Source of the DNA: Hymenobacter sp. J193 | GTDB lineage: Bacteria > Bacteroidota > Bacteroidia > Cytophagales > Hymenobacteraceae | Assembly: GCF_024700075.1 (NCBI RefSeq) | Contig: NZ_JAJONE010000001.1 | Location: forward strand, 1-64,000 | Direction: 5' to 3' | Length of the DNA: 64,000 nucleotides | Part shown: one piece after another, positions 18,373-28,471 of the stretch | Layout of the letters: each line of letters begins with the position of its first letter | Position numbering within the stretch: position 1 is the stretch's first letter | Program-made: the position numbers and the translations under genes | The notes under the pieces: generated by a model | Databases searched by the model: none | Told to the model about the DNA's origin: nothing | What the model saw: the letters and a program-made list of their open reading frames with translations, nothing else

Positions 18373-19005
18373 ATGCCGCGTTTGCTTCCGCTGTTTCCGC
18401 TTAATCTGGTCGTATTTCCGGGCGAAAAGCTCAACCTGCACATCTTCGAGCCCCGCTACCGCCAGCTGGTACACGACTGCCTGGGAGAAAGCCTGACCTT
18501 CGGCATTCCGCTGTATACCGACCAAGTGCGGGAGCTGGGCACAGAAATGCGCCTGCTGAGCATCGAGAAAACCTACCCCACCGGCGAAATGGACATCCGC
18601 ACCGAGGCACTGGGCGTGTTCCGCATCCGGGAGTTTTTCCGGCAGGCCCCGGGCAAGCTCTATGCCGCCGGCACCATCGAACCCATTATCGACGACCCCG
18701 CCCCCGATGCCGACCTGCACCGCCGCATCCAGGGCTACCTCCGGCAGCTCTACGACGTGCTGGGTTTGCGCCAGTTGCTGCAAAAGCTCCCCATCGACTA
18801 CCGCACCTACGACCTGGGCCACCACCTGGGTCTGAGCACCGAGCAGGAATATCAGCTGCTAAGTGCCACCAGTGAGCTGGAGCGCCAGGAGCTCATTGCC
18901 GAACACCTGGAACAGGTGCTCCCGATGCTGCTGGAAACCGAGCGGCTCAAGGACCGCTCCCGCCTCAACGGCCATTTCAAAAACCTCACGCCTCCGAATT
19001 TTTGA
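18373..19005 (+). CDS. LON-substrate-binding-domain protein
   Basis: A 210-residue stand-alone LON N-terminal (substrate-binding) domain: LPLFPLNLVVFPGEKLNLHIFEPRY at residues 4-28, which is the family signature, followed by the usual beta-barrel and a helical tail (LLSATSELERQELIAEHLEQVLP). No AAA+ ATPase or protease domain follows, so it is not Lon itself. The role of these small proteins is unsettled. I chose the ATG at 18373 (MPRLLPLFPLN), since the barrel begins immediately. It is divergent from mtgA. Confidence 0.87.
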   Translation: MPRLLPLFPLNLVVFPGEKLNLHIFEPRYRQLVHDCLGESLTFGIPLYTDQVRELGTEMRLLSIEKTYPTGEMDIRTEALGVFRIREFFRQAPGKLYAAGTIEPIIDDPAPDADLHRRIQGYLRQLYDVLGLRQLLQKLPIDYRTYDLGHHLGLSTEQEYQLLSATSELERQELIAEHLEQVLPMLLETERLKDRSRLNGHFKNLTPPNF

Positions 19006-19269
19006 GCGGCGCAGCCATCCTCGACGACATTGCCAGTTTCGCCTACGGAAAATTCGTCTATATCCTGCCCCTCAAAGCAACAAGATTGGGCTTTGGGAAC
19101 CCACCTGACAACACAGCCCGAGTTAGGCGGTGAGTAACTAAAGATTCAGCTCAAGCTGCGTCGGCTAAAAACAATGTGCCGGCCGAGGGTTGTACTAACT
19201 AATGATGAGCCAATAGCTATCAGCCATAGAAGCCCGTATAAACGCCGGTATACATAGCTGGTTCTGCAC

Positions 19270-20508
19270 GTGACTTCGGGGCTTTTGATTATCGGGTATG
19301 TGGCAGCGGCTATGGTGGCGCTGCTTAGCGTGTGGCTTCTGGTGCGGCACACGCAGGAACGGCGCTGGCGGAGGCGCGTGTGGGTGGCTCCCGCCTATGG
19401 CCGCTGGCCCGACGCTACGCCCCCGCCAGCTGCTACCCGCCGCTACCAGCTGGCCCTCATCGGCGACACCGGTGCCGTGGCTACCACCGGCCCCGACCCG
19501 GTGCTGACGCTGCTGCAGGATTGGCAGCAGGCTGCCGGAGAAGCCAGTGCCACCGTGTTGCTTGGTGATAATGTGTACCCTACCGGTATTCCGCCGCAGG
19601 GCGCTGCCGGCCGCCCGGCTGCCGAGCGGCGCCTGCTCACGCAGCTGCAGTCTTTTGAGAGCTATGCCGGCCAGGTTATCTACCTCAGTGGCAACCACGA
19701 CTGGAATAAGGGGCGCCCCAACGGGCTGGAATACGTGTTGCGGCAACAGCAATTGGTACAAGAGCATCTGCCCGCCGCCCACTTCCTGCCCGCCGACGGC
19801 CTTCCCGGCCCCGTGACGCTGCAGCTGGCGCCCGGCATTCTGCTGGTGGTCCTGAATACCCAGTGGTGGGTGCAGCAGGGACAGCGCCCCTCGGCTACGG
19901 CCGGCAGCACGCCTTTTCAGGACTTGCTGCAGGTTTTGCGGGCCAACCAGCACCAGCAGATCATTGTGGCCGGGCATCATCCTCTGTATTCCAATGCCAT
20001 CCACGGTGGCAAGTTCACGGCCCGGCAGCACATGTTTCCGCTCACCACGGTGCATAAGAAAGCGTACCTGCCGCTACCCGTTATTGGCTCCCTGCTGCCC
20101 GTGTACCGCAAGCTGGTGGGAGCCGCCGAGGACATGGCCCACCCCCGCTACCGCCACCTGCGGCGCCGCCTGCTGCGCGTACTGCACCAGTTCCCCAACC
20201 TTATCTACGCCGCCGGCCACGACCACAACCTGCAGTATTTTCAGCAGCAGGGCAGCCATTATCTGGTTAGCGGGGCGGGCAGCAAAACGGCTTTTGTGCA
20301 GCACGGCGGGCGCGCCGCTTTCGTACACGAGCACAAGGGCTTTTTCGTGCTCGATTTTTACCCGAACGACGAGGTATGGCTGCGCACGTTGGAACCCGGC
20401 AACCCGCTTGGCACCGACGTATTCCGCTGGCAACTTAGCCAGCCGGTGCGGGTAGCGGCACCAGCACCCGCAGGCTCGCAGGCAGCATCTGAATATCGAG
20501 GGGCATAG
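19270..20508 (+). CDS. Membrane-anchored metallophosphoesterase
   Basis: A 412-residue calcineurin-like phosphoesterase with an N-terminal transmembrane helix (about residues 5-27) and the catalytic domain predicted outside the cytoplasm. The metal-site motifs occur in order: ALIGDTG (about 63), LLGDNVYPTG (about 98), LSGNHDWNKG (about 138), VAGHHPLYSN (about 236) and AAGHDHNLQ (about 316). The sequence is very close in style to the N-terminal module of the large Bacteroidota proteins whose middle domain matches the genes at 9457 and 11211 (from memory). The start is a GTG at 19270. The last 74 bp overlap the convergent lipid-kinase gene. Confidence 0.88.
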   Translation: MTSGLLIIGYVAAAMVALLSVWLLVRHTQERRWRRRVWVAPAYGRWPDATPPPAATRRYQLALIGDTGAVATTGPDPVLTLLQDWQQAAGEASATVLLGDNVYPTGIPPQGAAGRPAAERRLLTQLQSFESYAGQVIYLSGNHDWNKGRPNGLEYVLRQQQLVQEHLPAAHFLPADGLPGPVTLQLAPGILLVVLNTQWWVQQGQRPSATAGSTPFQDLLQVLRANQHQQIIVAGHHPLYSNAIHGGKFTARQHMFPLTTVHKKAYLPLPVIGSLLPVYRKLVGAAEDMAHPRYRHLRRRLLRVLHQFPNLIYAAGHDHNLQYFQQQGSHYLVSGAGSKTAFVQHGGRAAFVHEHKGFFVLDFYPNDEVWLRTLEPGNPLGTDVFRWQLSQPVRVAAPAPAGSQAASEYRGA

Positions 20509-21355
20509 GCAGCTCCAGCGGCTCCCCGTCCACCTGCACCAACGCTTGCTCTTGGCCCACAATATGAATGCGGGCGTGCCGGCAGCACAGGCGGCGGGTA
20601 TAGAGGGATTCGTCGAACCCTTCGGTGTAGAGGCGGTACAATATGCCGGGGGCAGCCGTGCCCGGAAATGGTTCGATCAGACACAGCTCAAACTCCCCGT
20701 CATCCAGCTGGCCGGCAGGGTTGATGACTACGTTGCTGCCAAAGGTGTTGGCGTTGGCCACGGTGAGCATAAAGGCTGCCCCTTCGAAGGTTTCCCGGTC
20801 GGTTTCGATGCGGTACACGGCGGGCTCGTAGTCCAGGTATTCCTGCATGGCAATGCGTACATAGGCCCCCGGCCCCCGCGTGTCCCCCGCAGCAAAGCGT
20901 TCCACAATCAGGGCGTTGAAGCCCAGATCGGCCAGGTGCGCCGAAAAGTGTCCGCCCACCCGCAACGTGTCGATGGTGCGCACAGTGTGCTGCCAGATAA
21001 GCGGCAGCGCCTCCTCCAGGTTCTGCCCGATGCCCAGATCTTTCGACAAGCCATTGCCCGAGCCCAGCGGCAGAATGCCCAGCGGCGTTTCGGTGCCTGT
21101 CAATGCTTCCCCTACAAGGTTCACGGTGCCGTCGCCGCCCGCCGCAAATACCGCCTCGGCGGGCTCTTGCCGCAGGTGCTGGCGCAGCCGGGCCAGGTCG
21201 TCGCTGCCGGAAGTATGGAAAAACGTGGCGGTGCGGCCGTGCTCCCGGCAATAGTCCTGAATACGTTCTTCCAGCCCTTCCTTGTCGATGTCGCCCGAAA
21301 TAGGGTTTAGCACGAAGAGCAGATTACGCAGCAAAAGCGACTTGGAAAAAGGCAT
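20435..21355 (-). CDS. Diacylglycerol/lipid kinase (YegS/BmrU-type)
   Basis: A 306-residue DAGK-catalytic-domain protein. NPISGDIDKEG at residues 17-27 and the nucleotide-binding AAGGDGTVNLVGEAL (about 70-84), then LPLGSGNGLSKDLG, are the standard motifs. The C-terminal beta domain (DDGEFELCLIEPF) follows. It phosphorylates a lipid such as diacylglycerol or a sphingoid base at the membrane; the exact lipid is unknown. It overlaps the 3' end of the metallophosphoesterase gene by 74 bp in convergent orientation. Confidence 0.92.
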   Translation of the reverse strand: MPFSKSLLLRNLLFVLNPISGDIDKEGLEERIQDYCREHGRTATFFHTSGSDDLARLRQHLRQEPAEAVFAAGGDGTVNLVGEALTGTETPLGILPLGSGNGLSKDLGIGQNLEEALPLIWQHTVRTIDTLRVGGHFSAHLADLGFNALIVERFAAGDTRGPGAYVRIAMQEYLDYEPAVYRIETDRETFEGAAFMLTVANANTFGSNVVINPAGQLDDGEFELCLIEPFPGTAAPGILYRLYTEGFDESLYTRRLCCRHARIHIVGQEQALVQVDGEPLELPMPLDIQMLPASLRVLVPLPAPAG

Positions 21356-21388
21356 GCGGGAGATTAAAGTGACGAAAGTTGAGGATAC

Positions 21389-21422
21389 AAAAACTGCTGG
21401 CCGGCAGCGAGCCAGCCAGCAG
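21389..21422 (-). terminator. Intrinsic terminator after the M48 gene
   Basis: On the minus strand CTGCTGGC pairs with GCCAGCAG and is followed by TTTTTG. It sits just past the stop at 21447. Confidence 0.75.
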
Positions 21423-21446
21423 TGATACCAGCGCTTGGGCGAATAG

Positions 21447-22259
21447 TTAGGGCTTCAGGCCGGCCGGAATGCCATTGGGAAAGCGCGTCTGGATTTCCTG
21501 CTGAATTTCCTGGGTACGGTTGCCGGGGTTCGGGTGCGTCTGCAGAAACTCCGGGCCGCTGCCTTTGCCGCCGCTTTGCTCCAGCACCTGCATCACCTGT
21601 AGCAGGGCCCGGGGGTCGTACCCGGCATCGGATACATAGTCGACGCCCACGCGGTCGGCTTCCAGCTCGTCTTCGCGGCTGAAGCGCAACGACACCACTT
21701 TGGCCACGGCAGCAGCTATAGCGGCATTGGCAATGGAGCCGCCGGGACGTTCGGAGTCGTAAGCGGCAATACCAGCGGCACCAGCCAGGCCCTGCGTGAG
21801 CTGCGACTTGGCCAGCTGCTCGGCTGAGTGCCGCTGAATCACGTGTCCGATTTCGTGGGCCAGTACGCCGGCCACCTGGCCTTCGGATTTAAGCTGCTTC
21901 ACCAGCCCCGCTGTCACGAACACCTGCCCGCCGGGCAGCGCAAACGCATTGATGGTCTGGTCATCAGCCAGCAAATGAAAGTCGAACTTGTAGGGGGAAC
22001 GAACGGCCGGGGAACCCTGGATAATGGCATTGCCAATCCGGTCGATGGTGTTTTGGGCTTCCTGGTCGGGGTACAAACCGCCGTACTGCTGGGCCATTTC
22101 GGGGGCCGCCTGCAAACCCAGGGCAATTTCCTGGTCGGTGGTCATATTCACGTGCTGCGTTTCACCGGTGACGGGGTTCGTCTGGCGGTTGCAGTAGTAG
22201 GTAATCAGTGAAAAGCCCCCGACAATCAGGGCGATGAGGTAGCGTAGGTTGCCGCGCAT
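21447..22259 (-). CDS. M48 family zinc metalloprotease
   Basis: A 270-residue secreted or membrane-anchored protease with an N-terminal hydrophobic helix (YLIALIVGGFSLITYYC). Zinc site HEIGHVIQRH near residue 138; third ligand in REDELEADRVGVDYV; the substrate-proximal FALPGGQVFVTAGL precedes it, and FLQTHPNPGNRTQEI closes the domain. It is of the BepA/LoiP/YcaL type, probably for periplasmic quality control. It is distinct from the M48 lipoprotein at 14433. Tyr-Cys at the end of the hydrophobic stretch could make it a lipoprotein, though the lipobox is poor. Confidence 0.91.
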   Translation of the reverse strand: MRGNLRYLIALIVGGFSLITYYCNRQTNPVTGETQHVNMTTDQEIALGLQAAPEMAQQYGGLYPDQEAQNTIDRIGNAIIQGSPAVRSPYKFDFHLLADDQTINAFALPGGQVFVTAGLVKQLKSEGQVAGVLAHEIGHVIQRHSAEQLAKSQLTQGLAGAAGIAAYDSERPGGSIANAAIAAAVAKVVSLRFSREDELEADRVGVDYVSDAGYDPRALLQVMQVLEQSGGKGSGPEFLQTHPNPGNRTQEIQQEIQTRFPNGIPAGLKP

Positions 22260-22475
22260 TATGGAGGGAGAATAGGGGCGTGGGAGAGAGAAGCGCCGCT
22301 GGCCCGCAGGCCAGGGTTTGCAGTGTAACGCGTAGGCGTAAGCAGGGTTGCAGTGGCTGTGGGCCGGCCGCTTGTCACCTTACGGCCGCGTTTTGCGTAG
22401 AGGGCGCGGGACGCCCCTGGGGGCAAACCACATTATACTCCTCTCCTCTTTTCTTCCCTGTCTTCTTCCGAACAC

Positions 22476-22670
22476 ATGAATCAGAAACGCACTTTTGGCG
22501 CCATCCTCACTATTCTTGGCATTGTAGGCATCATCTACGGGGCGCTGGGCTTCATGCAGGTTGCCGGGGTGACGCTGGGCAAAATGAACTCCATCGTACC
22601 CTTCGTAGTCGGACTGATTTTCTTCTTTGCCGGCATCAACCTGGTAAAAGCGACCGGCGACCGGTCCTGA
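22476..22670 (+). CDS. Small two-helix membrane protein (DUF3185-like)
   Basis: 64 residues, almost entirely two transmembrane helices: ILTILGIVGIIYGALGF and SIVPFVVGLIFFFAGINLV, with a short loop and charged ends. The GIxLIxxGxxG-like first helix and overall size fit the DUF3185-type small membrane proteins, but I cannot be sure of the family. It is monocistronic with its own terminator. Confidence 0.75.
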   Translation: MNQKRTFGAILTILGIVGIIYGALGFMQVAGVTLGKMNSIVPFVVGLIFFFAGINLVKATGDRS

Positions 22671-22701
22671 TGAAGTAACCGGCTGCGTACTTACTCATAC
22701 C

Positions 22702-22740
22702 ACAAAGGCCCTTCGGATACTGAATCCGAAGGGCCTTTGT
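22702..22740. terminator. Bidirectional terminator
   Basis: ACAAAGGCCCTTCGGAT pairs perfectly with ATCCGAAGGGCCTTTGT over ACTGA, between two convergent genes. Confidence 0.9.
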
Positions 22741-22771
22741 TATGCTTCTGCACTTGGTTTTGGCACATACA

Positions 22772-23584
22772 TCAGCCCACTACCTGCAGGCCTTTGGCCC
22801 GCGCAAAGCCGTACAGAGCCGAGTCCAGGGTCAGCCAGGCCGAAGCATAAGAAACGTTTTGCGGAGCGTGCGCAAACACCACTGAGCCCGCCTGAATGGC
22901 ACGAATAATCCGCGGCGCCTCAGTTACGGGCAGGGCCGGGCAGCCCTGGCTGCGTCCCAGCCGACCGTGCTGACGCACAAAGGCCTCACTCACGTAATCG
23001 GCGCCGTGGACCACTACGGCCCGGTCGGCGGCGTGGGAGTTGTAGTCGTCGTCCATCCCGTGCAGCTTTAGCGACAGGCCGTGCTTGCCAGTGTATGGCT
23101 GGCCCGTTACGTAAAAGCCCAGGCTGCTCATCTCGGAGCCGTTGCGGTTAGAAAATGTCCGGGCAAGATCTTCACCGGTGTTTTTGCCGTGCGCTACCAG
23201 CGTGTGGTGCAACAGCCGGTTCTGGCGCACGTCAATTACCCACAGACGCTTCTGGCGGCTGGGCAGGTTGAAATCGATGATGGTGAGGGGCGCGCCGGCA
23301 GCAGCGGAGCCGTGCTGCTGCAGATTGTAGTAGCCCAGCAGCGCCTTGCGGTATACATCAGGCCGCAGACCGGTAAGGGAAAGGCGGGCGGCCGTGTAGG
23401 TGCGCAATACTTCCTGCTCAAACGCCGTCTGGTAGAATGCGCGCTGCACTTCACTAAGCTGTACGCTGCGTGGATTGCCGCCCGCCCGAGGCGGGGCGGC
23501 CACAGCGGCTTCTGCTCCCAGCACACTTATCACTCCCAGCATCAGCCCACTAACCCTGCGCAACAGTCCTTTCATACGCTTCAT
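22772..23584 (-). CDS. Murein L,D-transpeptidase catalytic-domain protein
   Basis: A 270-residue exported protein. The Sec signal peptide runs to about residue 29 (VISVLGAEAAVAAPP). The catalytic region has RLWVIDVRQNRLLHHTLVAHG, then YVTGQPYTGKHGLSLKLHG, and the YkuD-like active site VVHGADY...GRSQGCPAL with Cys near 215. The spacing fits the murein L,D-transpeptidase catalytic domain family (DUF4105-like relatives excluded), which makes or modifies 3-3 crosslinks. An alternative start ATG three codons downstream (23575) is equally possible. Confidence 0.88.
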   Translation of the reverse strand: MKRMKGLLRRVSGLMLGVISVLGAEAAVAAPPRAGGNPRSVQLSEVQRAFYQTAFEQEVLRTYTAARLSLTGLRPDVYRKALLGYYNLQQHGSAAAGAPLTIIDFNLPSRQKRLWVIDVRQNRLLHHTLVAHGKNTGEDLARTFSNRNGSEMSSLGFYVTGQPYTGKHGLSLKLHGMDDDYNSHAADRAVVVHGADYVSEAFVRQHGRLGRSQGCPALPVTEAPRIIRAIQAGSVVFAHAPQNVSYASAWLTLDSALYGFARAKGLQVVG

Positions 23585-23692
23585 TCTGGTTGCTCCTAAA
23601 CTACTGCCACCGGCCCTGCAAGGCTGGTACTACTGCCAAATTAGTAGTTTTACGGCGTGCTCCCAACGCCCTGCCCTTCGCCCTGGTTCCGT

Positions 23693-24079
23693 ATGCAAGT
23701 TTGTCGCGCCGTTTTTTTTGCTTCGGCTTTGCTGCTAGCTGGCTGCAGCCACCAAGCGGCCTCCCTGCCGGGCTTCGAGGCAGCTACCTGGCGCTCAGAC
23801 CCGTACGCCTGCAACGACACGCGCGCCAGCCAGTTGACGGTGCTCCAGAAAAACCGCGAAGCGCTGTACGGCGTCCACACCGATGCCATTGACAAGCTCC
23901 TGGGTCGGCCCGATGAAGTAGAGCTTTCGGCCCAGACTGAGAAGGTGTACATCTATTATCTGCGGCCGGGCGCGCAGTGTGAGGCTGGACACCCCCGGTC
24001 ACAGGCAGCCAAACTAAGCTTGCGTTTCGACCCGCTGGGGTTAGTTTCGGAAGTGCTACTGCCGGTAGCGCACCAGTAA
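23693..24079 (+). CDS. Small lipoprotein, BamE/SmpA-like region
   Basis: 128 residues starting at ATG 23693 with a clean lipobox (ASALLLAGCSHQ). The middle segment DAIDKLLGRPDEVELSAQ followed by VYIYYLRPG resembles the BamE/SmpA-type fold, in which a helix-turn ahead of a GxPd..... motif leads into beta strands with a Tyr-rich edge. That assignment is tentative. It is divergent from the L,D-transpeptidase gene, so an outer-membrane location is plausible. Confidence 0.7.
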   Translation: MQVCRAVFFASALLLAGCSHQAASLPGFEAATWRSDPYACNDTRASQLTVLQKNREALYGVHTDAIDKLLGRPDEVELSAQTEKVYIYYLRPGAQCEAGHPRSQAAKLSLRFDPLGLVSEVLLPVAHQ

Positions 24080-24090
24080 GTTCGCGGAGA

Positions 24091-24498
24091 CTAGCCTCGG
24101 GTGTCTTCGCTGATAGTAGCTGGCTCTCCGGAAGCCGGATAACTGGCCTGCAGCAGCTGCTCTACCTGGGCGGGCCGCAGAATCTTGCGGCATTCCTGCT
24201 CATAGTACGTGTCCAAGGCCTGGCTTTGGAGACGCAGCTGCTCCGGGTCGCCCCCGTAGTGCCATTGCAGCTCATCCTGGCGGGCTACCATGGTGAGGTA
24301 AAGCACATGCATGCGCACCTGCTGGGCTTGCGTGAGATGGAGGCTCTGGCTTAGGTCGCGGGTGATGACGCGGCTGCGTACGGCCGTGCGCACGGATGCC
24401 AGCGGGCAAGGTAGTTCCACCACCTGGTCGCCGGCCTGGGCCGCTGCGGGAGCCAGTGAAACAAAGCTCAACAGAAGCGTTAGTAAAGTGCGTGTCAT
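24091..24498 (-). CDS. Secreted small helical protein (Spy/LTXXQ-like), paralogue 1
   Basis: 135 residues; signal peptide to about 22 (LLSFVSLAPAAAQA). The mature part is helical with SQSLHLTQAQQVRMHVLYLTM early and CRKILRPAQVEQLLQ late. The pair L-x-L-x-x-x-Q and L-x-P-x-Q resembles the LTXXQ motifs of Spy/CpxP periplasmic chaperone-like proteins. Two other genes in the window (39341 and 39934) have the same length and layout, so this is a local paralogue family. Function not established. It ends 11 bp from the convergent lipoprotein gene. Confidence 0.7.
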   Translation of the reverse strand: MTRTLLTLLLSFVSLAPAAAQAGDQVVELPCPLASVRTAVRSRVITRDLSQSLHLTQAQQVRMHVLYLTMVARQDELQWHYGGDPEQLRLQSQALDTYYEQECRKILRPAQVEQLLQASYPASGEPATISEDTRG

Positions 24499-24749
24499 AG
24501 CCGGGTAGTGTATACAAAGAAGCTGCAGGATGCGCAGACTGGTTTATGAATACCGTAGAAACCGGCCGTTACACGGGTTTCGTTCCTTCAAGTTATAACT
24601 TATTTTCAATAAATAGAAGATAAAATACTATTAAAATATATAGCCGTTACGTTCGCCTGTGCCTTATCCTATAAAACGGTAGTCGTACAAAAGCCCGCTC
24701 CATACGCCACTGGCTTTTGAAACAGGCTTTCCTGCTGTTTTTTTGCCAT

Positions 24750-25220
24750 CTACTCCACTCCCTGCATGGGCATGTGGTCGGGGCTTTTGAAGTATTGCAT
24801 TGCTACCAGAGAGATGATAACGCCCGACATAGCGCCCTGCAGCAGAATGGCCAGAAAGCAGATGGTTATCGACAGATCTGCCCCGAATAGGTCGGTGGTG
24901 CGTAGCTGCTCTACCAGGCCGGGGTTGAGAACAGCATAGGCCAGGAAAAAGAACCCAAATGCCACCGAAGCCACAATGGCCGTGATGATGCCTGTGCCGA
25001 ATCCGTGCAGGTAGGGCATCCGGTCGTGGCGGTAGCGCCGGTAGCGGGCAATGGCCAGGCAGATGCCTACGGCCAGTATTACCACGTTGAGGTAGCTCAG
25101 CTCCACGCGGCCAGTGAGGCCCAGCAGGCCAGCTACCAGAAAATAGAGAACCATGCCAGCGGCCGTCAGCAAGCCATAGCGGACGCCGTTGTTTTCGGGG
25201 GTGATGCGTAAATCAGCCAT
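24750..25220 (-). CDS. DUF4199-family membrane protein
   Basis: 156 residues starting at ATG 25220 (MADLRITPENNGVRYGLL). Four hydrophobic helices: about 17-37, 45-62, 77-100 and 122-146. The short polar loop YRRYRHDRMPYLHGFGTG between helices 2 and 3 is characteristic of DUF4199, a Bacteroidota-restricted family of unknown function. An AT-rich stretch (24590-24650) lies 3' of it. Confidence 0.82.
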   Translation of the reverse strand: MADLRITPENNGVRYGLLTAAGMVLYFLVAGLLGLTGRVELSYLNVVILAVGICLAIARYRRYRHDRMPYLHGFGTGIITAIVASVAFGFFFLAYAVLNPGLVEQLRTTDLFGADLSITICFLAILLQGAMSGVIISLVAMQYFKSPDHMPMQGVE

Positions 25221-25465
25221 AACAAAAAGAGCAGTGAAAAGTGAAAATGGGCCCATCGGAACTCCCGCAGACCGCTGTCTTGTTCAGTACCAGCTGGTTG
25301 CCGGCCTGTTCAACGTCTATACGCAGCCCGCCGCCTGGGTAGTTGTGCCGGCCGGTAGTTTTCTGTGGGCTACCCCGCCGAGGCGCTTTCCGGCCGGCTA
25401 AATGCCCCCTAGCGCACGGAGGCCCAGGCATTTTTCCTTACTTTTGCGCGCCGCTGGGCCGGTAG

Positions 25466-27122
<1,657 letters not shown>

Positions 27123-27140
27123 GCGCGTTGTAGCCCCGCT

Positions 27141-27889
27141 ATGAAACAACTCCTGCTTTTGCTTTCCCTCGGGGGGCCAGCCTGTGGCTGGCCCCGGCCG
27201 TGCGCGCCCAAACCACCGACAGCACCCAGACGGCCAAGCCCGAGCTGAACACGGCCCCACCGGCCCCGACCCGGCAGCCTGCTACACCCGCCCCGGTGTA
27301 TACGCCCGCTGAGCCCACGCCGCGTGCCTCCGAGGACATACCGGCTCCGCAGCCTGGCACCCGGCCCGAGGTACAGGCTCCGCAGGTACCCCGTAAGTTT
27401 TTTCTGTACTCCAACTTCGGGCTGGGCTATAGTAACTCTGGCGGCTTCGGCAGCCAGTTTAACTTCAGCCTGTCGCCGGCCATTGGCTACCGGGTTTCCG
27501 ATAGATTTTCCATTGGCCCCGGGGTTAGCTATGCTTACAATAACTACGGCTTGGAGCGTGGCTATGTACAGCAAGGCTTCCCGAAAAACATCAGCACCAA
27601 CAGCTACGGCGTGAAAGTCTTCGCGCAATATCGGGTCATTGACCAGTTTTTTGCGCACGGCGAGTATGAGGTCACATTTGCCGAAACTACTCCTGAGACT
27701 ATCTATCTGGGTGGTCCCTACACAGAGAAACACACAGTTTCCACCCCGTTGCTGGGCGCTGGCTACCGCCAGCAGTTTGGTGATAGGGCCGCCGGTGATA
27801 TTCTACTGCTCTATAACTTCAACGATGGGCTATACAAAGTTTACGGCCAGCCTGTCATTCGTTTCTGCTTTCTGTTCGACCTGAAATAG
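27141..27889 (+). CDS. Outer-membrane beta-barrel protein (one frameshift)
   Basis: Starting at ATG 27141, the signal peptide MKQLLLLLSLGG is out of frame with the body. One extra G in the run of six G (27171-27176) would give a normal signal ending ...LWLAPAVRAQ. The mature protein has a Pro/Thr/Ala-rich linker and then amphipathic strands typical of small porin-like barrels (NFGLGYSNSGGFGSQ, SPAIGYRVSDRFSIG, GVSYAYNNY), ending in VIRFCFLFDLK with an aromatic C-terminal region. No specific function can be assigned. It lies 18 bp after the ABC-F gene. Confidence 0.8.
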
Positions 27890-27902
27890 CACTCTTTAGC
27901 CT

Positions 27903-27946
27903 ATAACAAAAAGGGCTGCTCCGGTATGGAGCAGCCCTTTTGTTAT
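27903..27946. terminator. Bidirectional terminator
   Basis: ATAACAAAA.GGGCTGCTCC pairs with GGAGCAGCCCTTTTGTTAT, between convergent genes. Confidence 0.9.
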
Positions 27947-27961
27947 GAGAAGCCTGAGTAT

Positions 27962-28129
27962 CTACACCCGGCCACCGCGGATTAGGCGCAGCACTACGGC
28001 GATGATGGCAATAACCAGCAGGATGTGAATCAGGTTGTTGCCCTGAATGCCCGTGCCCAGAATGCCGAAGAAGCCGAGGGCCCAGATGATGATCAGGATG
28101 ACGGCAATGATATACAGCAGATTACCCAT
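27962..28129 (-). CDS. lmo0937-type small membrane protein
   Basis: 55 residues, two hydrophobic helices: MGNLLYIIAVILIIIWALGF and LIHILLVIAIIAVVLRLIRG, separated by FGILGTGIQGNN. This is the signature of the lmo0937/DUF5670 family of small stress-associated membrane proteins, common in Bacteroidota. I chose the ATG at 28129 (MGNLLY). Monocistronic, ending at a shared terminator. Confidence 0.88.
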   Translation of the reverse strand: MGNLLYIIAVILIIIWALGFFGILGTGIQGNNLIHILLVIAIIAVVLRLIRGGRV

Positions 28130-28391
28130 GGTGGTGAAGGTGAAATGTGGTTGGAAATTGGAGAGGAGAGAAACCACCACCCTACTGCCAGATTTTGTTT
28201 AAACAAAAACGCTGGTAAGGTGATTTGCGGTTTTGTACGGGGGTATTTGGAAAAGGATATAAATCGATAGGAAAATTCTTAGCCGGCCGGCTGCCGCACC
28301 TAGGGAAACTGATTGGCGTTGCCAGAGTTGACAGCAGTTTTTTCTTTCCCTTGGCTTGCCCACCAGGCGTGACCCGGGCGCAGGATGGTAG

Positions 28392-28421
28392 TTGACCCCG
28401 CCGGATTTCCGGCTAGCTTTG
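28392..28421 (+). promoter_or_regulatory. Bacteroidota consensus promoter for the HBD gene
   Basis: TTG at 28392-28394, then exactly 19 nt, then TAGCTTTG at 28414-28421. This is a full match to the -33/-7 consensus and sits 50 bp before the ATG at 28472. Confidence 0.85.
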
Positions 28422-28471
28422 CGGGCGTGGACCGTTAGTGGCCCGCGCTTCCCACCCAACCTGTTTTTCGT

